DNA of 24,933 nt, taken from an uncultured Porphyromonas sp. (GTDB lineage Bacteria; Bacteroidota; Bacteroidia; Bacteroidales; Porphyromonadaceae). The stretch's first letter is position 1; each line of letters opens with the position of its first letter. The notes below the pieces were generated by a model. That model made no database searches and was not told the origin of the DNA. It worked only from the letters and a program-made list of their open reading frames with translations. The stretch spans positions 1 through 24,933 of the forward strand of contig UQBE01000034.1 in NCBI GenBank assembly GCA_900539155.1, in the 5' to 3' direction. A program made the translations under genes and the position numbers. Of the stretch, positions 1 through 7,915 are shown piece after piece.

Positions 1-45
1 AAATATCCACGTGGAGATTTGAGATTTCCCACGTGGATATTCGAA
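1..45. repeat. CCACGTGG palindrome repeats, two copies
   Basis: Perfect 8-bp palindromes CCACGTGG lie at 7-14 and 29-36, separated by an AT-rich linker and followed by ATATTCGAAAAAGGAGGGT. The same palindrome with the same trailing sequence recurs at 7710-7740 and as a dense cluster at 21865-22024. It is therefore a dispersed extragenic repeat family. No coding role is seen. Confidence 0.8.
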
Positions 46-60
46 AAAGGAGGGTGATTA

Positions 61-91
61 GAGCTATCGGAGCTATCGGAGGGATCGGAGG
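61..91. repeat. Short tandem repeat of ATCGGAG type
   Basis: The unit GAGCTATCGGA is repeated head to tail, then degenerates to GGGATCGGAGG. Related repeats follow the palindrome cluster at 22051-22110 and appear in reverse complement at 24636-24726. The translated AIGAIG run in this stretch comes from the repeat and is not a gene. Confidence 0.65.
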
Positions 92-111
92 GTGTCCATT
101 ACGTCGCCCTG

Positions 112-248
112 TAGGGACGCACGGTCTGTGCGTCCGTTGTGTCCAAGGTTACAGCGTCGTGGTCTTAACGGGGACGGACGCTCAGACCGAGCGTCCCTAC
201 AGCGGGTCGTCTCGCTTTGTCGACAACGGACGCTCAGACCGAGCGTCC
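112..248. repeat. REP-like hairpins, three copies
   Basis: Three short perfect hairpins share one design. GGACGCAC (115-122) pairs with GTGCGTCC (128-135) around loop GGTCT. GGACGCTC pairs with GAGCGTCC at 176-183/189-196 and again at 228-235/241-248, both around loop AGACC. The first loop is the reverse complement of the other two, so the first copy is inverted. A fragment (GGTCTGTGCGTC) remains near 317-328. A 27-base stretch at 153-179 recurs inverted at 24766-24792 with two mismatches. Confidence 0.75.
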
Positions 249-303
249 CTACTTTAAGTTTGCAGTGTGAAAAGAATTCTACCCGAGATTAGGTCAGTTG
301 AAC

Positions 304-312
304 GGGGGGGGG
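304..312. repeat. Intergenic run of 9 G
   Basis: A homopolymer of nine G lies in the untranslated stretch before rplS. It is about 90 bases upstream of the -33 element, so an effect on the mapped promoter is unlikely. Confidence 0.6.
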
Positions 313-332
313 TAGTGGTCTGTGCGTCTAGT

Positions 333-359
333 GAGACTGTTGACTCTTGCAACAGTCTC
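333..359. repeat. Minimal hairpin made of MITE ends
   Basis: GAGACTGTTG (333-342) and CAACAGTCTC (350-359) are perfect inverted repeats separated by seven bases. They match the termini of the elements at 994-1141 and 21630-21804. This looks like an element that lost its interior and kept its two ends. Confidence 0.6.
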
Positions 360-398
360 ATTATAATGCGTCAGCCCTAGGGAATGCGCCGAGGGGGC

Positions 399-428
399 TT
401 GTCCGTTGAGATATTTTTTGTACCTTTG
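399..428 (+). promoter_or_regulatory. Promoter of rplS
   Basis: TTG at 399-401, a 19-base spacer and TACCTTTG at 421-428 match the Bacteroidetes housekeeping promoter. Transcription would start near 433-437. This gives an unusually long leader of about 120 bases before the rplS start, enough room for leader control, though I recognise no known leader structure. Confidence 0.75.
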
Positions 429-553
429 TCGTCAGCTTTGCGTAATCTCTGACAGGAAGGGAGATCGAGCTACGAGCTGTAGGTCTCGCACGTCGCCTGT
501 GTATATTACGTTTAGCTCATAGCTAATCAAAAAAGTAATCCTAAGAGAACATT

Positions 554-919
554 ATGGACTTCATCAAGCTAGTCGAAAAAGACTTCGAGAGTGGCAAGCA
601 GCATCCCAAGTTTGCCCCAGGCGATACCATCGTCGTTGACTATCGAATCAAGGAGGGTAACAAGGAGCGTATCCAGAAGTTTCGCGGTACTGTCATACGT
701 ATCAGCGGACATGGTGACCAGCGTCGCTTCACCGTTCGTAAGATTTCTGACGGTGTCGGCGTAGAGCGTATCTTCCCGTACAACAGCCCCTTTGTCGAGG
801 CTATACAGGTAGAGCGTCACGGTAAGGTACGTCGCGCTAAGCTTTACTACCTACGTGAGCGCCGTGGTAAGGCTGCTCGCATCCGTGAGCGCCGGACGCT
901 ATCTGCTAGTGTCAAGTAG
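554..919 (+). CDS. rplS: 50S ribosomal protein L19
   Basis: L19 sits at the interface between the large and small ribosomal subunits. The 121-residue product has the normal family length. It shows the family pattern throughout: KFAPGDTIVVDYRI near residue 20, QKFRGTVI at about 41-48, the RRFTVRKIS and GVGVERIFP blocks at 57-75, and the basic YYLRERRGKAARIRERR tail. The gene stands alone between a canonical upstream promoter with a long leader and a strong hairpin terminator, so it is probably monocistronic. The neighbouring polysaccharide operon converges on it from the other strand. Identification is secure. Confidence 0.98.
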   Translation: MDFIKLVEKDFESGKQHPKFAPGDTIVVDYRIKEGNKERIQKFRGTVIRISGHGDQRRFTVRKISDGVGVERIFPYNSPFVEAIQVERHGKVRRAKLYYLRERRGKAARIRERRTLSASVK

Positions 920-950
920 TCAGCAGGACTCACTGCCCAAAAGACAAATG

Positions 951-985
951 AAGAGAGGCATCCCAATGCGGGGTGCCTCTCTTTT
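951..985 (+). terminator. Intrinsic terminator of rplS
   Basis: AGAGAGGCATCCC pairs with GGGTGCCTCTCT (one bulged base) around loop AATGCG, followed by a T run. It begins 32 bases after the rplS stop. The other strand is less T-rich but could also slow the converging capsule operon. Confidence 0.85.
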
Positions 986-993
986 GATATTTA

Positions 994-1141
994 GAGACTA
1001 TTGCATAAAGGCGAATCGCTGTGTTGCTTTCGGGATTCGGCTTCGGTCACATACGGAGGTATGCTCCCTTCAGACCTCACCCTCAGCGCCTTGCGCTTCA
1101 TCCTTTCTGCAAAGTCTAGACAATCTTTATGCAACAGTCTC
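994..1141 (+). mobile_element. MITE-like element, copy 1
   Basis: A 148-bp non-coding element is bounded by imperfect terminal inverted repeats, GAGACTATTGCATAAAG and CTTTATGCAACAGTCTC. Its interior contains ATTCGGCTTCGGTCACATAC and a small CATAC/GTATG hairpin. The same interior occurs inverted at 21630-21804. There is no transposase, so movement would need one encoded elsewhere. The parent insertion sequence is not recognisable from this window. Confidence 0.75.
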
Positions 1142-1186
1142 ATCTGAAGAATGAGTACTGTCGAAGCGAGGATAGGTAATCGCAAC

Positions 1187-3262
1187 CTAGCGGTGAGGTA
1201 GCTCTGCGGCAACCTTGCCAAGCTCCTCCTCGAGGTCGAAGGGGATGCGCTCGCCACGCTCGAAGGCGGCAAAAATCTCGCTATTGAGACTCTTATACTC
1301 TGGGATAGCTTTCTTGAGGAGGTAGACGACACCATCCACATTTCCCTCATGGGCCAGACGATCGAAGAGTGCTACCATCAGACGTATCCGCTCGAAAGAC
1401 TCCTCGCGCGTCTGTACGATGTGTATCTTATTGTGCGCCGTGGGGAGGTCTTTCTCCTTATCGTGGATGGTCTCCTCATAGAGCTTCTCACCAGGTCGTA
1501 GACCCGTGTAGACAATCTTGATGTCTTTGTCGGGCTCGTAGCCCGCTAGGCGTATCATACGCTTGGCAAGGTCGGCTATCTTGACCAGGTCTCCCATATC
1601 AAAGACAAAGACCTCTCCCCCATGCGATAGCATACTAGCCTCTAGAACTAGCTGACTGGCCTCGGGGATGGTCATGAAGTAACGCTCGATGCGTGGGTCG
1701 GTGACGGTGAGAGGACCACCACGCTGTAGCTGATGCTTGAAGGTGGGGATGACGGAGCCTGCCGAGTTGAGCACGTTGCCGAAGCGGGTCGTCGCAAAGC
1801 GGGTCGGCACCTCCGCAGGGACCTCTCCCCGCTTGATGGCTAAATCTAGGCTTTGAACAATCATCTCGCAGAAGCGCTTCGTGGCGCCCATGACGCTACT
1901 GGGATTGACCGCCTTGTCAGTCGAGAGCATAACCATCTGGTCAATGCCGTACTCAAGGCACTTGCTCGCTATATTGAATGTGCCGACAATGTTGGTCGCG
2001 ACCGCCTCACAGGGGTTCTCCTCCATGAGTGGTACGTGCTTGTAGGCGGCTGCGTGAAAGACTTTGTCGGGTTGGAACCGCCGCATGACGAAGTCTAGTC
2101 GCTGGGGATTGCGGATGTCTCCCATGACAAAAGCGAAGCGACCCTCTGGGTAGCACCGCTGGAGCTCTAATCGCAACTCATGCATGGGGGTCTCTGCGAT
2201 ATCAAAGAGTACAATCAGCTGGGGCTCTAGGCGAGCGAGCTGACGAACTATCTCACTACCGATGGAGCCTGTGGCACCAGTCACAAGGATGGTCTTGTCG
2301 TGGAGTGCCTCTGAGATGGGCTTCATATTGAGGAAGATGGCTTCACGACCTAGGATGTCCTCGATCTGTATCTCCTCGATGGGCGGACGACTGTCTACGT
2401 TGAGGATGCGTCGCGGCTCTTGATCGACTAGGAGACGTATCTTGCGATCTATGCAATATGATGCAAAGGCTGCATTCTCGTGCAGTACATCGTAGCCGGA
2501 GAAGAGGAGGACGGAGATATGATGCTTGTCCAGTAGTGCGGAGAAGCTCGCGGTGTCTGGCGTGTAGAAGATGGGCTTGCCCCCGACGGTCATCCTCGTG
2601 GCTGGCTGCTCAGTCTCGACGAAGCCTACGACGTAGAGCCCTTTGCCCTGATAGGAGTTGGAGAGCTTGTCGGCCAGCTGTGAGGACTTGTCGTTCACGC
2701 CAAAGATAAGAGCTGGCGTACGGCTCATTGTTGTCGGCGCACCATTGAGCACACTCCAGATGAACTGCACGACAGTCCGGAAGCCCGTTAGGAAGAAAAG
2801 AGTGAAGAGTGTATCGATGACGAAGTATAGGACGCCAAAGAGCCCCTCACGCGAGAGAATCCCTAGGACTAGGCTCAGCACGAGTGCTTTGCTTAGTGAG
2901 AGCCATAGATAGTTGAAGCCGTAAGAGAAGGTGCGGATGCGTATAATCCCTTTGTAGACTGGGAAGAGGAGCAGGACTAGTAGTGAGATACCCGCAGAGA
3001 GGATTGCGAATGAAAGAGTCGGGTGCTCCATACCAGTGTACTCAGCGACGGCTTCGTGGAAGTAAACGCCCGTCAGCGTCAGAAGCACGTAGCTAGAGAT
3101 GAAGACTGCCGATAGTGAGGCGATGACGCTCAGGGCTACATCGATGAGCGCGATGATGCGGTAGTTGACGTAGCGACTACCCAAGCATTTACGTAGGAAT
3201 TCTTTAGTCTTCACGGGAAACAAGCGTCTAGTGTTTGAGGGGGGGGGGGGGCAGGCTTGCAT
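1187..3262 (-). CDS. CapD/WbpM-like nucleotide-sugar dehydratase, membrane-bound
   Basis: This is a polysaccharide-biosynthesis protein of the long CapD/WbpM/PglF class, which dehydrates UDP-GlcNAc-type sugars at C4-C6 for surface glycans. The 691 residues contain about four N-terminal membrane helices (roughly 35-165) and a linking domain at 180-300. The C-terminal Rossmann domain has NAD motif TGATGSIG at 328-335, YKHVPLMEENP at 407-417 and STDK at 447-450. The catalytic position reads VMGATKR (M458, K462), the Met-for-Tyr form known from WbpM. It is the last gene of the capsule operon, 74 bases after the phosphatase. The listed start places a C13 run in codons 4-8; a GTG at 3214 downstream of the run would give a more usual N-terminus. 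Either way the run may switch expression. Family call is firm, exact substrate unknown. Confidence 0.93.
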   Translation of the reverse strand: MQACPPPPSNTRRLFPVKTKEFLRKCLGSRYVNYRIIALIDVALSVIASLSAVFISSYVLLTLTGVYFHEAVAEYTGMEHPTLSFAILSAGISLLVLLLFPVYKGIIRIRTFSYGFNYLWLSLSKALVLSLVLGILSREGLFGVLYFVIDTLFTLFFLTGFRTVVQFIWSVLNGAPTTMSRTPALIFGVNDKSSQLADKLSNSYQGKGLYVVGFVETEQPATRMTVGGKPIFYTPDTASFSALLDKHHISVLLFSGYDVLHENAAFASYCIDRKIRLLVDQEPRRILNVDSRPPIEEIQIEDILGREAIFLNMKPISEALHDKTILVTGATGSIGSEIVRQLARLEPQLIVLFDIAETPMHELRLELQRCYPEGRFAFVMGDIRNPQRLDFVMRRFQPDKVFHAAAYKHVPLMEENPCEAVATNIVGTFNIASKCLEYGIDQMVMLSTDKAVNPSSVMGATKRFCEMIVQSLDLAIKRGEVPAEVPTRFATTRFGNVLNSAGSVIPTFKHQLQRGGPLTVTDPRIERYFMTIPEASQLVLEASMLSHGGEVFVFDMGDLVKIADLAKRMIRLAGYEPDKDIKIVYTGLRPGEKLYEETIHDKEKDLPTAHNKIHIVQTREESFERIRLMVALFDRLAHEGNVDGVVYLLKKAIPEYKSLNSEIFAAFERGERIPFDLEEELGKVAAELPHR
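3239..3251 (-). repeat. Homopolymer run of 13 C at the start of the capD-like gene
   Basis: On the coding strand 13 consecutive C follow ATGCAAGCCTG. With the ATG at 3262 they encode Pro-Pro-Pro-Pro, so gain or loss of one C would shift the frame. With the alternative GTG at 3214 the run lies in the leader, 25 bases upstream. Runs of this length slip readily, so this is a likely phase-variation switch. Confidence 0.75.
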
Positions 3263-3336
3263 AAGGCGGCGGAATATACTGATTTTCTTTCTAACTTTAC
3301 TATGAGATTGGTACTCAAGTTTTGGGTGATTCGTGG

Positions 3337-4074
3337 CTAGGTGAAGAGCGAATCGTTGCGACTCATGAGTGCGCGTATGGGCTCTTCGTAGCGAGCATAC
3401 GTCTTAGCTGAGGAGATAGTTTTGCGAAAGCGTTCTATCCGATGAGTATCCGTACCGACGAAGCTGTAGAGGCCACGCTCGAGGAGTTGGCGCGCACGCT
3501 GTGCGACTTGCTCACCGTACATACCAGTGAGGCTGAAAAGGTTGAGCTGGAAAGCACACCCCGCAGCTCGCAGACGGCTATACTCCGCATCATTCATGTA
3601 GAGGTATCGCTCTGGATGAGCCAACATCGGGATGGCTCCTGCCGAGATAACGCCCTGGATGAGCCGATAAAGGTCTAGAGGAGCGCCTACAAAGGAGGTC
3701 TCCACGAGCAGGTAGTTACTGTTTCCTAGGGTTAGGAGTGGCTTCGCAAGGTGAGCCTCGAAGCCTTCGTCCAGCATATGCTCAGCGCCAAGCATGAGCG
3801 GTATGTCCAGGTCTGCCAAATTAGGGAGCAGTCGCTCTAGCTCTTGCTGGAGCGTGTTGCTGTCGTTGTTCGGGTAGCGTCTGTAGATGTGTGGCGTAGT
3901 GACGACACGCCTGATGCCGACGGAGCGCATCGTCTCGAGCAGCTGTCGGGTCTCGTCGAGCGACCGACTTCCATCATCGACCGCAGGGATGAGATGACAG
4001 TGTATGTCTGTCATGCCCTCGAGCCAGCCGGCTGCAACGATGTCTACCTTCTTATGCTTTGCAAACCACCACAT
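3337..4074 (-). CDS. PHP-domain protein-tyrosine phosphatase of the capsule locus
   Basis: This metal-dependent phosphatase belongs to the CpsB/YwqE/Php1 family, which removes phosphate from the tyrosine tail of the partner autokinase. The 245 residues carry the PHP metal-binding motifs in order: DIHCHLIP at 23-30, TTPHIY at 59-64, GAEH at 96-99, AHPER at 152-156 and GTDTH at 207-211. The length is normal. The gene follows the tyrosine kinase by 39 bases, the same kinase-phosphatase pairing as Ptk1/Php1 in Porphyromonas gingivalis. It is cytoplasmic, with no signal peptide. It probably controls the chain length or export of the polysaccharide by setting kinase phosphorylation; that role is inferred from the family. 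Confidence 0.93.
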   Translation of the reverse strand: MWWFAKHKKVDIVAAGWLEGMTDIHCHLIPAVDDGSRSLDETRQLLETMRSVGIRRVVTTPHIYRRYPNNDSNTLQQELERLLPNLADLDIPLMLGAEHMLDEGFEAHLAKPLLTLGNSNYLLVETSFVGAPLDLYRLIQGVISAGAIPMLAHPERYLYMNDAEYSRLRAAGCAFQLNLFSLTGMYGEQVAQRARQLLERGLYSFVGTDTHRIERFRKTISSAKTYARYEEPIRALMSRNDSLFT

Positions 4075-4113
4075 AATCCCTAGAGAAAGGTTGAGACCTG
4101 CTTATCTAAGTTT

Positions 4114-6615
4114 CTACTTATGCTCCTCATCAGAGCCATAGCTGCCATAGCTGCCATAACTACCATAACCGTAGCTTCCATAGCCATAGCCATACGAGGA
4201 GGCACCCACACCCGCATCGTTAAGAACGAGGCAGAGGCCCTTGAGCCGCTTCTCACGATAGAGGGACTCCAGCTCGAGTAGCAGACGACGAGGCAAGTGG
4301 TTCTCACGAACGACCATCACAGTGATGTCCGCCAGATGACTGATGACTCGGGTGTCTGCAAGATTGAGTACCGGAATCGTGTCCAGGACGATGTAGTCAA
4401 AGTTTTCATCAGCGTACCGCAGCAGCTCCTCAAAGCGTGGAGACATAAAGAGCTCCGTCGGGTTAGGCGGTACGGGGCCACTAGGCACGACACTTAGCAT
4501 CTCCGACTGGGTTGTGGCGCAGATGACCATCTCTGGATTTATCCTGCTGTCGGAAAGATAGGTGGATAGCCCCTGCTGTCCCGTTTGATGCCTACCGATT
4601 GCCTTCGAGAGCGTATTCTTTCGGATGTCGCAGTCGACTAAGAGTACACGCTTGCCCGACTGTGCCAAACTTAGAGCCAAGTTTGAGGAGGTGAATGTCT
4701 TTCCTGAGCCAGGGATTGCGGAGGTGACTAAGATTCGCTTGACAGAGTCATCACGGTCTGGTGCGAGGAAGGAAATATTGGAGCGGATTACCGTGAAAGC
4801 CTCTGAGACCACACTACGTCTGTGATGCCCGACGATAAACATACGAGAGGCCTGGTCTACGACCTCGCTTCGCTCCTTACTGTCTAGCCCTTCTAGCTGC
4901 TCCTTGATTTGTTCCTCGACATGCTTGACGTAGCGTCTAGATGCCTTGTAGTGTGGTACCTCTCCAAGTAGCGGAATCGTGGTGTAAGTCTCCAGGTCCG
5001 CCTTGCCACGCACCTTATTATTTGCGACACTACGTATATATATTACCGCAGCTGGGATGAGAAGCCCGAGAAGTAGCGCAGCAAGCATGATGATTGGGAC
5101 GCGGGGACTGACTGGCTCGGCAGGACCTGTCGGCGCTTGGATAAGTCGAGCGTTGGACTCCGCTGCTTCGATAGATAGGGCATTCTGCTCCCGTACATTC
5201 AGAAGAAAGAGGTAAAGCTCCTCCTTAATCTTCTGCTGGCGGTAGATACTCCCCACGATTCGCTCCTGCATCGGGACGGAGGTTATGCGCCCCTTGTAGC
5301 TAGACTGCTCAGCGAGTATGCCTTGGCGCTCTACTTCGAGGGTCGAGATGAGGTTCTCTATAGAGGTAATGATAGAGAGACGCTGAGCGGCAAGCTGGGT
5401 GTTGAGCTCCTGGACGAGCGGGTTCTGACTACTCGAATTGGTCTGCAGTTGGTTTCGCTTGAGAAGAAGCTCGTTGTACTTCGCAATGGCTGCTTCGATA
5501 GCTGGTGAGGCGATGCCCACGTTGGCTGGGATGAGCGACTCCATCTGACTCTTGTCCTTGAGATGTCCCTGGACGAACTGTGCGACGGAGATTCCATTAT
5601 TTAGCTCGACAAGTCGCGCCTTGACCTCAGAGCTCCCCTTGATATACTCCTGCGCCTCTGCTCCTATATCAGCTATTTGCTGCGACTGCTTGAAGTCTTC
5701 AATCTCCGCGTCCACCTGTCCTAGCTCGGAGCTAATAATAGCTAGGCGCTCATCGACAAAGCGCTGGGTGCTCTCGGCTATCTTCACCTTGTCCGAGCGT
5801 TCTAGCTCTGTGTACACAAGAATGAGCGTAGAGAGGAAGTCCTCAGCGAGCTGCGGACTGCTCGACTGTATTGTGAGCTTAATAACGGAGGCATCCTTCT
5901 GCTGGAGGGAGACCTGCAGGTCTCTCATATAGCCACGGACGACCTCCCCGAAGTTGTCCTTCTGCACCCGCAGCACCTCGTAAGTTGGGAAGTTGCTGTA
6001 GTATGGTGTGTTCTCTACGACTATCTTGCCAATGGGAGTGGCTATGGTATCTCCTAGTGTCGCCACGATAGATCCTTGCACCTTGCCAGTCAGAGAGCTC
6101 TTGATATCGTAGAGTAGCACTTGGTTGTCCGGGTCATCTTTGTCCAGCTTGGCACGAAGTGTAATCTTCTCATCTGGATCCGCATTGACGAAGTGGATAG
6201 CGATAGGCGATTGCCTATAGAGGTCTCTCTCCCGCAGACCAGACCTGTAGCGGTACTGCACGTCTAGTCCCAGACGTCGCACCGTCTCACTGACGACACG
6301 CTCAGTGCCCAGGATGATGACCTGGTTGGACACCTCATCGCTGTAGGAGTGCTTGTCACCAGTGAACTGAGCCAGCTTCTCTATGGCGGAGTTGATGGAA
6401 CTCTCGCTCTTGATGAGAAGGCTCGCAGATCGGCTATATTGGTGCGTGGAGGACTGGATGTATAGGAATCCCAGTGCGAGGCAAATAAGAAGCGACAGCA
6501 AGATGAAGAGCCAGTTGGCCCTAAAGAGCGTCAGGAGGTCACCAAGCGAGAACGTGCTGACCTCCTCTGCGGAGCGCATCGGCTCCTGCTGAGTAGAAGA
6601 TGTGGAGTATTCCAT
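4114..6615 (-). CDS. Polysaccharide co-polymerase and tyrosine autokinase (Wzc/Ptk1 type)
   Basis: This inner-membrane protein governs polysaccharide polymerisation and export and phosphorylates itself on tyrosine. The 833 residues show a Wzz domain with TM1 at about 35-53, a long periplasmic coiled coil (about 270-490), a proline-rich GPAEPVSPRVP stretch before TM2 (about 507-528), and a cytoplasmic BY-kinase. The kinase has an SEAF.VIR.NI oligomer motif (604-614), Walker A SAIPGSGKT (632-640), Walker A' VLLVDCD (657-663) and Walker B YIVLDT (741-746). The tail at 806-827 is a run of GYG and GSY repeats with eight tyrosines, the expected autophosphorylation cluster. It lies between the Wza-like exporter (44-base gap) and its phosphatase. 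Confidence 0.95.
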   Translation of the reverse strand: MEYSTSSTQQEPMRSAEEVSTFSLGDLLTLFRANWLFILLSLLICLALGFLYIQSSTHQYSRSASLLIKSESSINSAIEKLAQFTGDKHSYSDEVSNQVIILGTERVVSETVRRLGLDVQYRYRSGLRERDLYRQSPIAIHFVNADPDEKITLRAKLDKDDPDNQVLLYDIKSSLTGKVQGSIVATLGDTIATPIGKIVVENTPYYSNFPTYEVLRVQKDNFGEVVRGYMRDLQVSLQQKDASVIKLTIQSSSPQLAEDFLSTLILVYTELERSDKVKIAESTQRFVDERLAIISSELGQVDAEIEDFKQSQQIADIGAEAQEYIKGSSEVKARLVELNNGISVAQFVQGHLKDKSQMESLIPANVGIASPAIEAAIAKYNELLLKRNQLQTNSSSQNPLVQELNTQLAAQRLSIITSIENLISTLEVERQGILAEQSSYKGRITSVPMQERIVGSIYRQQKIKEELYLFLLNVREQNALSIEAAESNARLIQAPTGPAEPVSPRVPIIMLAALLLGLLIPAAVIYIRSVANNKVRGKADLETYTTIPLLGEVPHYKASRRYVKHVEEQIKEQLEGLDSKERSEVVDQASRMFIVGHHRRSVVSEAFTVIRSNISFLAPDRDDSVKRILVTSAIPGSGKTFTSSNLALSLAQSGKRVLLVDCDIRKNTLSKAIGRHQTGQQGLSTYLSDSRINPEMVICATTQSEMLSVVPSGPVPPNPTELFMSPRFEELLRYADENFDYIVLDTIPVLNLADTRVISHLADITVMVVRENHLPRRLLLELESLYREKRLKGLCLVLNDAGVGASSYGYGYGSYGYGSYGSYGSYGSDEEHK

Positions 6616-6659
6616 ACTATAAGTCGTGCTACTGGTAGAGAGGTAAGGCTCGAGAGCGA

Positions 6660-7481
6660 TTACTTCTTCTGATTAGCTACAATAGTGGCGATAAAAGTGG
6701 TCAGCGAGGTCGCGGTGCTGACGACGCTTAGCCAGGTGCCTACGTTGTTGTTAGGATTGATGCTCGCTGTCTGTGCCTTGGCACTGTTCGGCTCGACATA
6801 GACGATATCGCCCTGACGGAGGAAGTAGCAGGGAGAGTCAAAGAGATTATTGCTCCTCAAATCGTGAGCGACGATGTAGCGCTCCCCATTGACCTCGCGA
6901 ATAACCAGTACGTTATCCCGACGCCCCTGTATAGTTAAGTCACCCGCCATCGCAATCGCGTCTAGGATTGAGACCTCCTCGCTCATCATCGGGAAGGAGC
7001 CTGGGCGAGCCACTTCGCCCAGTACGGATATCTGCGCATTGAGCAGTGAGACCGTGACGGTGGCATCGTTGAGAAGTCCCTTGTCACGTAGCTCAGCTGC
7101 TATCTGCTTGTTGAGCTCCTGTCGCGTCAAGCCCTCCACATGGAGCCGTCCGAGTGAGGGGAAGGTGATACAGCCCTCATCATCGACGATGTAACCCTGC
7201 TGGGAGGTCGCTGCCGAGATGCCGAAAGCATTGTAGTAGCCCACCATAGGCAGGTTAAAGGGGTCGGAGAGCTCCCGATTCTTGGAGTTGACCGTAATGC
7301 CAAGCATATCCCCCTTGGCAATGCGTAGGACGGGGATGGTGTACTGGCTAGGTGTGCTCGTAGGAGCATCCTGCAGGTAAACGATATCCCTCCGCGAGGC
7401 ACACGAGGAGGTGAGCAAGAGCAGTCCCATCACGAGGGAAAGCCCTAGGAAGTGTAAAGTAGTGTGAACTATGCGGTTCAT
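6660..7481 (-). CDS. Wza-like polysaccharide export outer-membrane lipoprotein
   Basis: This belongs to the outer-membrane polysaccharide export family (Wza/BexD/CtrA), which forms the exit channel for capsule or exopolysaccharide. The 273-residue precursor has a signal peptide with lipobox LLTSSC (Cys27 lipidated). A Poly_export domain follows (YTIPVLRIAKGDMLGITV, about 47-64) and then an SLBB-like domain (VTVSLLNAQISVLGEVARPGSF, about 142-163). A hydrophobic C-terminal helix (about 248-268) would cross the outer membrane. It is the first gene of the operon, directly behind a good promoter, and supplies the export partner for the kinase encoded next. Length is typical for the short Bacteroidales forms. 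Confidence 0.93.
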   Translation of the reverse strand: MNRIVHTTLHFLGLSLVMGLLLLTSSCASRRDIVYLQDAPTSTPSQYTIPVLRIAKGDMLGITVNSKNRELSDPFNLPMVGYYNAFGISAATSQQGYIVDDEGCITFPSLGRLHVEGLTRQELNKQIAAELRDKGLLNDATVTVSLLNAQISVLGEVARPGSFPMMSEEVSILDAIAMAGDLTIQGRRDNVLVIREVNGERYIVAHDLRSNNLFDSPCYFLRQGDIVYVEPNSAKAQTASINPNNNVGTWLSVVSTATSLTTFIATIVANQKK

Positions 7482-7573
7482 GCTGAGCGTGTCGTTACTT
7501 AATAGAGCGGTGCAGAGCTAGAGATGGGGGGTAAAGTCCGACGACGCCTCTCTGGACAACTCTGCTAGCCGAG

Positions 7574-7603
7574 CAAAGATACGGATAAAAACGAAACCAC
7601 CAA
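7574..7603 (-). promoter_or_regulatory. Promoter of the capsule operon
   Basis: Read on the minus strand, TTG (7603-7601), a 19-base spacer and TATCTTTG (7581-7574) form a canonical Bacteroidetes promoter. The start point would be about 80-90 bases before the Wza-like gene and would drive all four genes down to 1187. Confidence 0.8.
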
Positions 7604-7654
7604 TAGAAACTCAGTTCCGCAGACAGGGCTGACGAAATTCCACACTGGCTCGCT

Positions 7655-7740
7655 ACAATAATTTAGACCTACATATCGAAACGGTGCTGTGGCGAGGAAA
7701 AAGTGTTTTCCACGTGGATATTCGAGAAAGGAGGGTAATT
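7655..7740. repeat. Composite repeat module with CCACGTGG
   Basis: The stretch from CAATAATTTAGACC through ACATATCGAAACGGTGCTGT to the palindrome at 7710-7717 resembles 21806-21880, which directly follows MITE copy 2. The trailing ATATTCGAGAAAGGAGGGT matches 36-55. Together with 7771-7790 this intergenic region (7482-7915) holds a shuffled version of the same repeat modules, the capsule promoter and a terminator, but no gene. Confidence 0.65.
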
Positions 7741-7770
7741 AGAGGTTAGAAGGCAGGGAGGACACATTAT

Positions 7771-7790
7771 GAGACTGTTGCAAGAGTCAA
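7771..7790. repeat. MITE end fragment
   Basis: GAGACTGTTGCAAGAGTCAA is identical to the left end of the element at 21630. No matching right end is seen nearby, so this is a remnant. Confidence 0.55.
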
Positions 7791-7796
7791 TAGTAA

Positions 7797-7830
7797 AGGA
7801 GACCTAAGCAACTCGGTGCTACGGTCTCCT
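7797..7830 (-). terminator. Terminator-like hairpin after the GntR/ABC operon
   Basis: AGGAGACC and GGTCTCCT form an 8-bp stem with a small inner AGCA/TGCT pairing. On the minus strand it is followed by TTTACTATT, a modest T tract. It lies about 85 bases after the regulator's stop codon. Confidence 0.5.
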
Positions 7831-7915
7831 AAACAACTAACGCTATGTAATAGAAGGGTTGCCCTCCGCACGCTGTCACTGAGCGGACTAGAGGGAGTGG
7901 CTCTCGGTGCGAGCT

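Noticed and set aside
33..292. Two overlapping plus-strand frames near the window start
   Set aside because: They translate the ATCGGAG tandem repeats and REP-like hairpins. No promoter, start context or protein-like composition.
994..1141. Full insertion sequence
   Set aside because: Only 148 bp with no transposase frame; it can only be a non-autonomous element.
991..1350. 119-codon minus-strand frame overlapping the end of the CapD-like gene
   Set aside because: It runs through the MITE and the other frame of a secure gene; a shadow.
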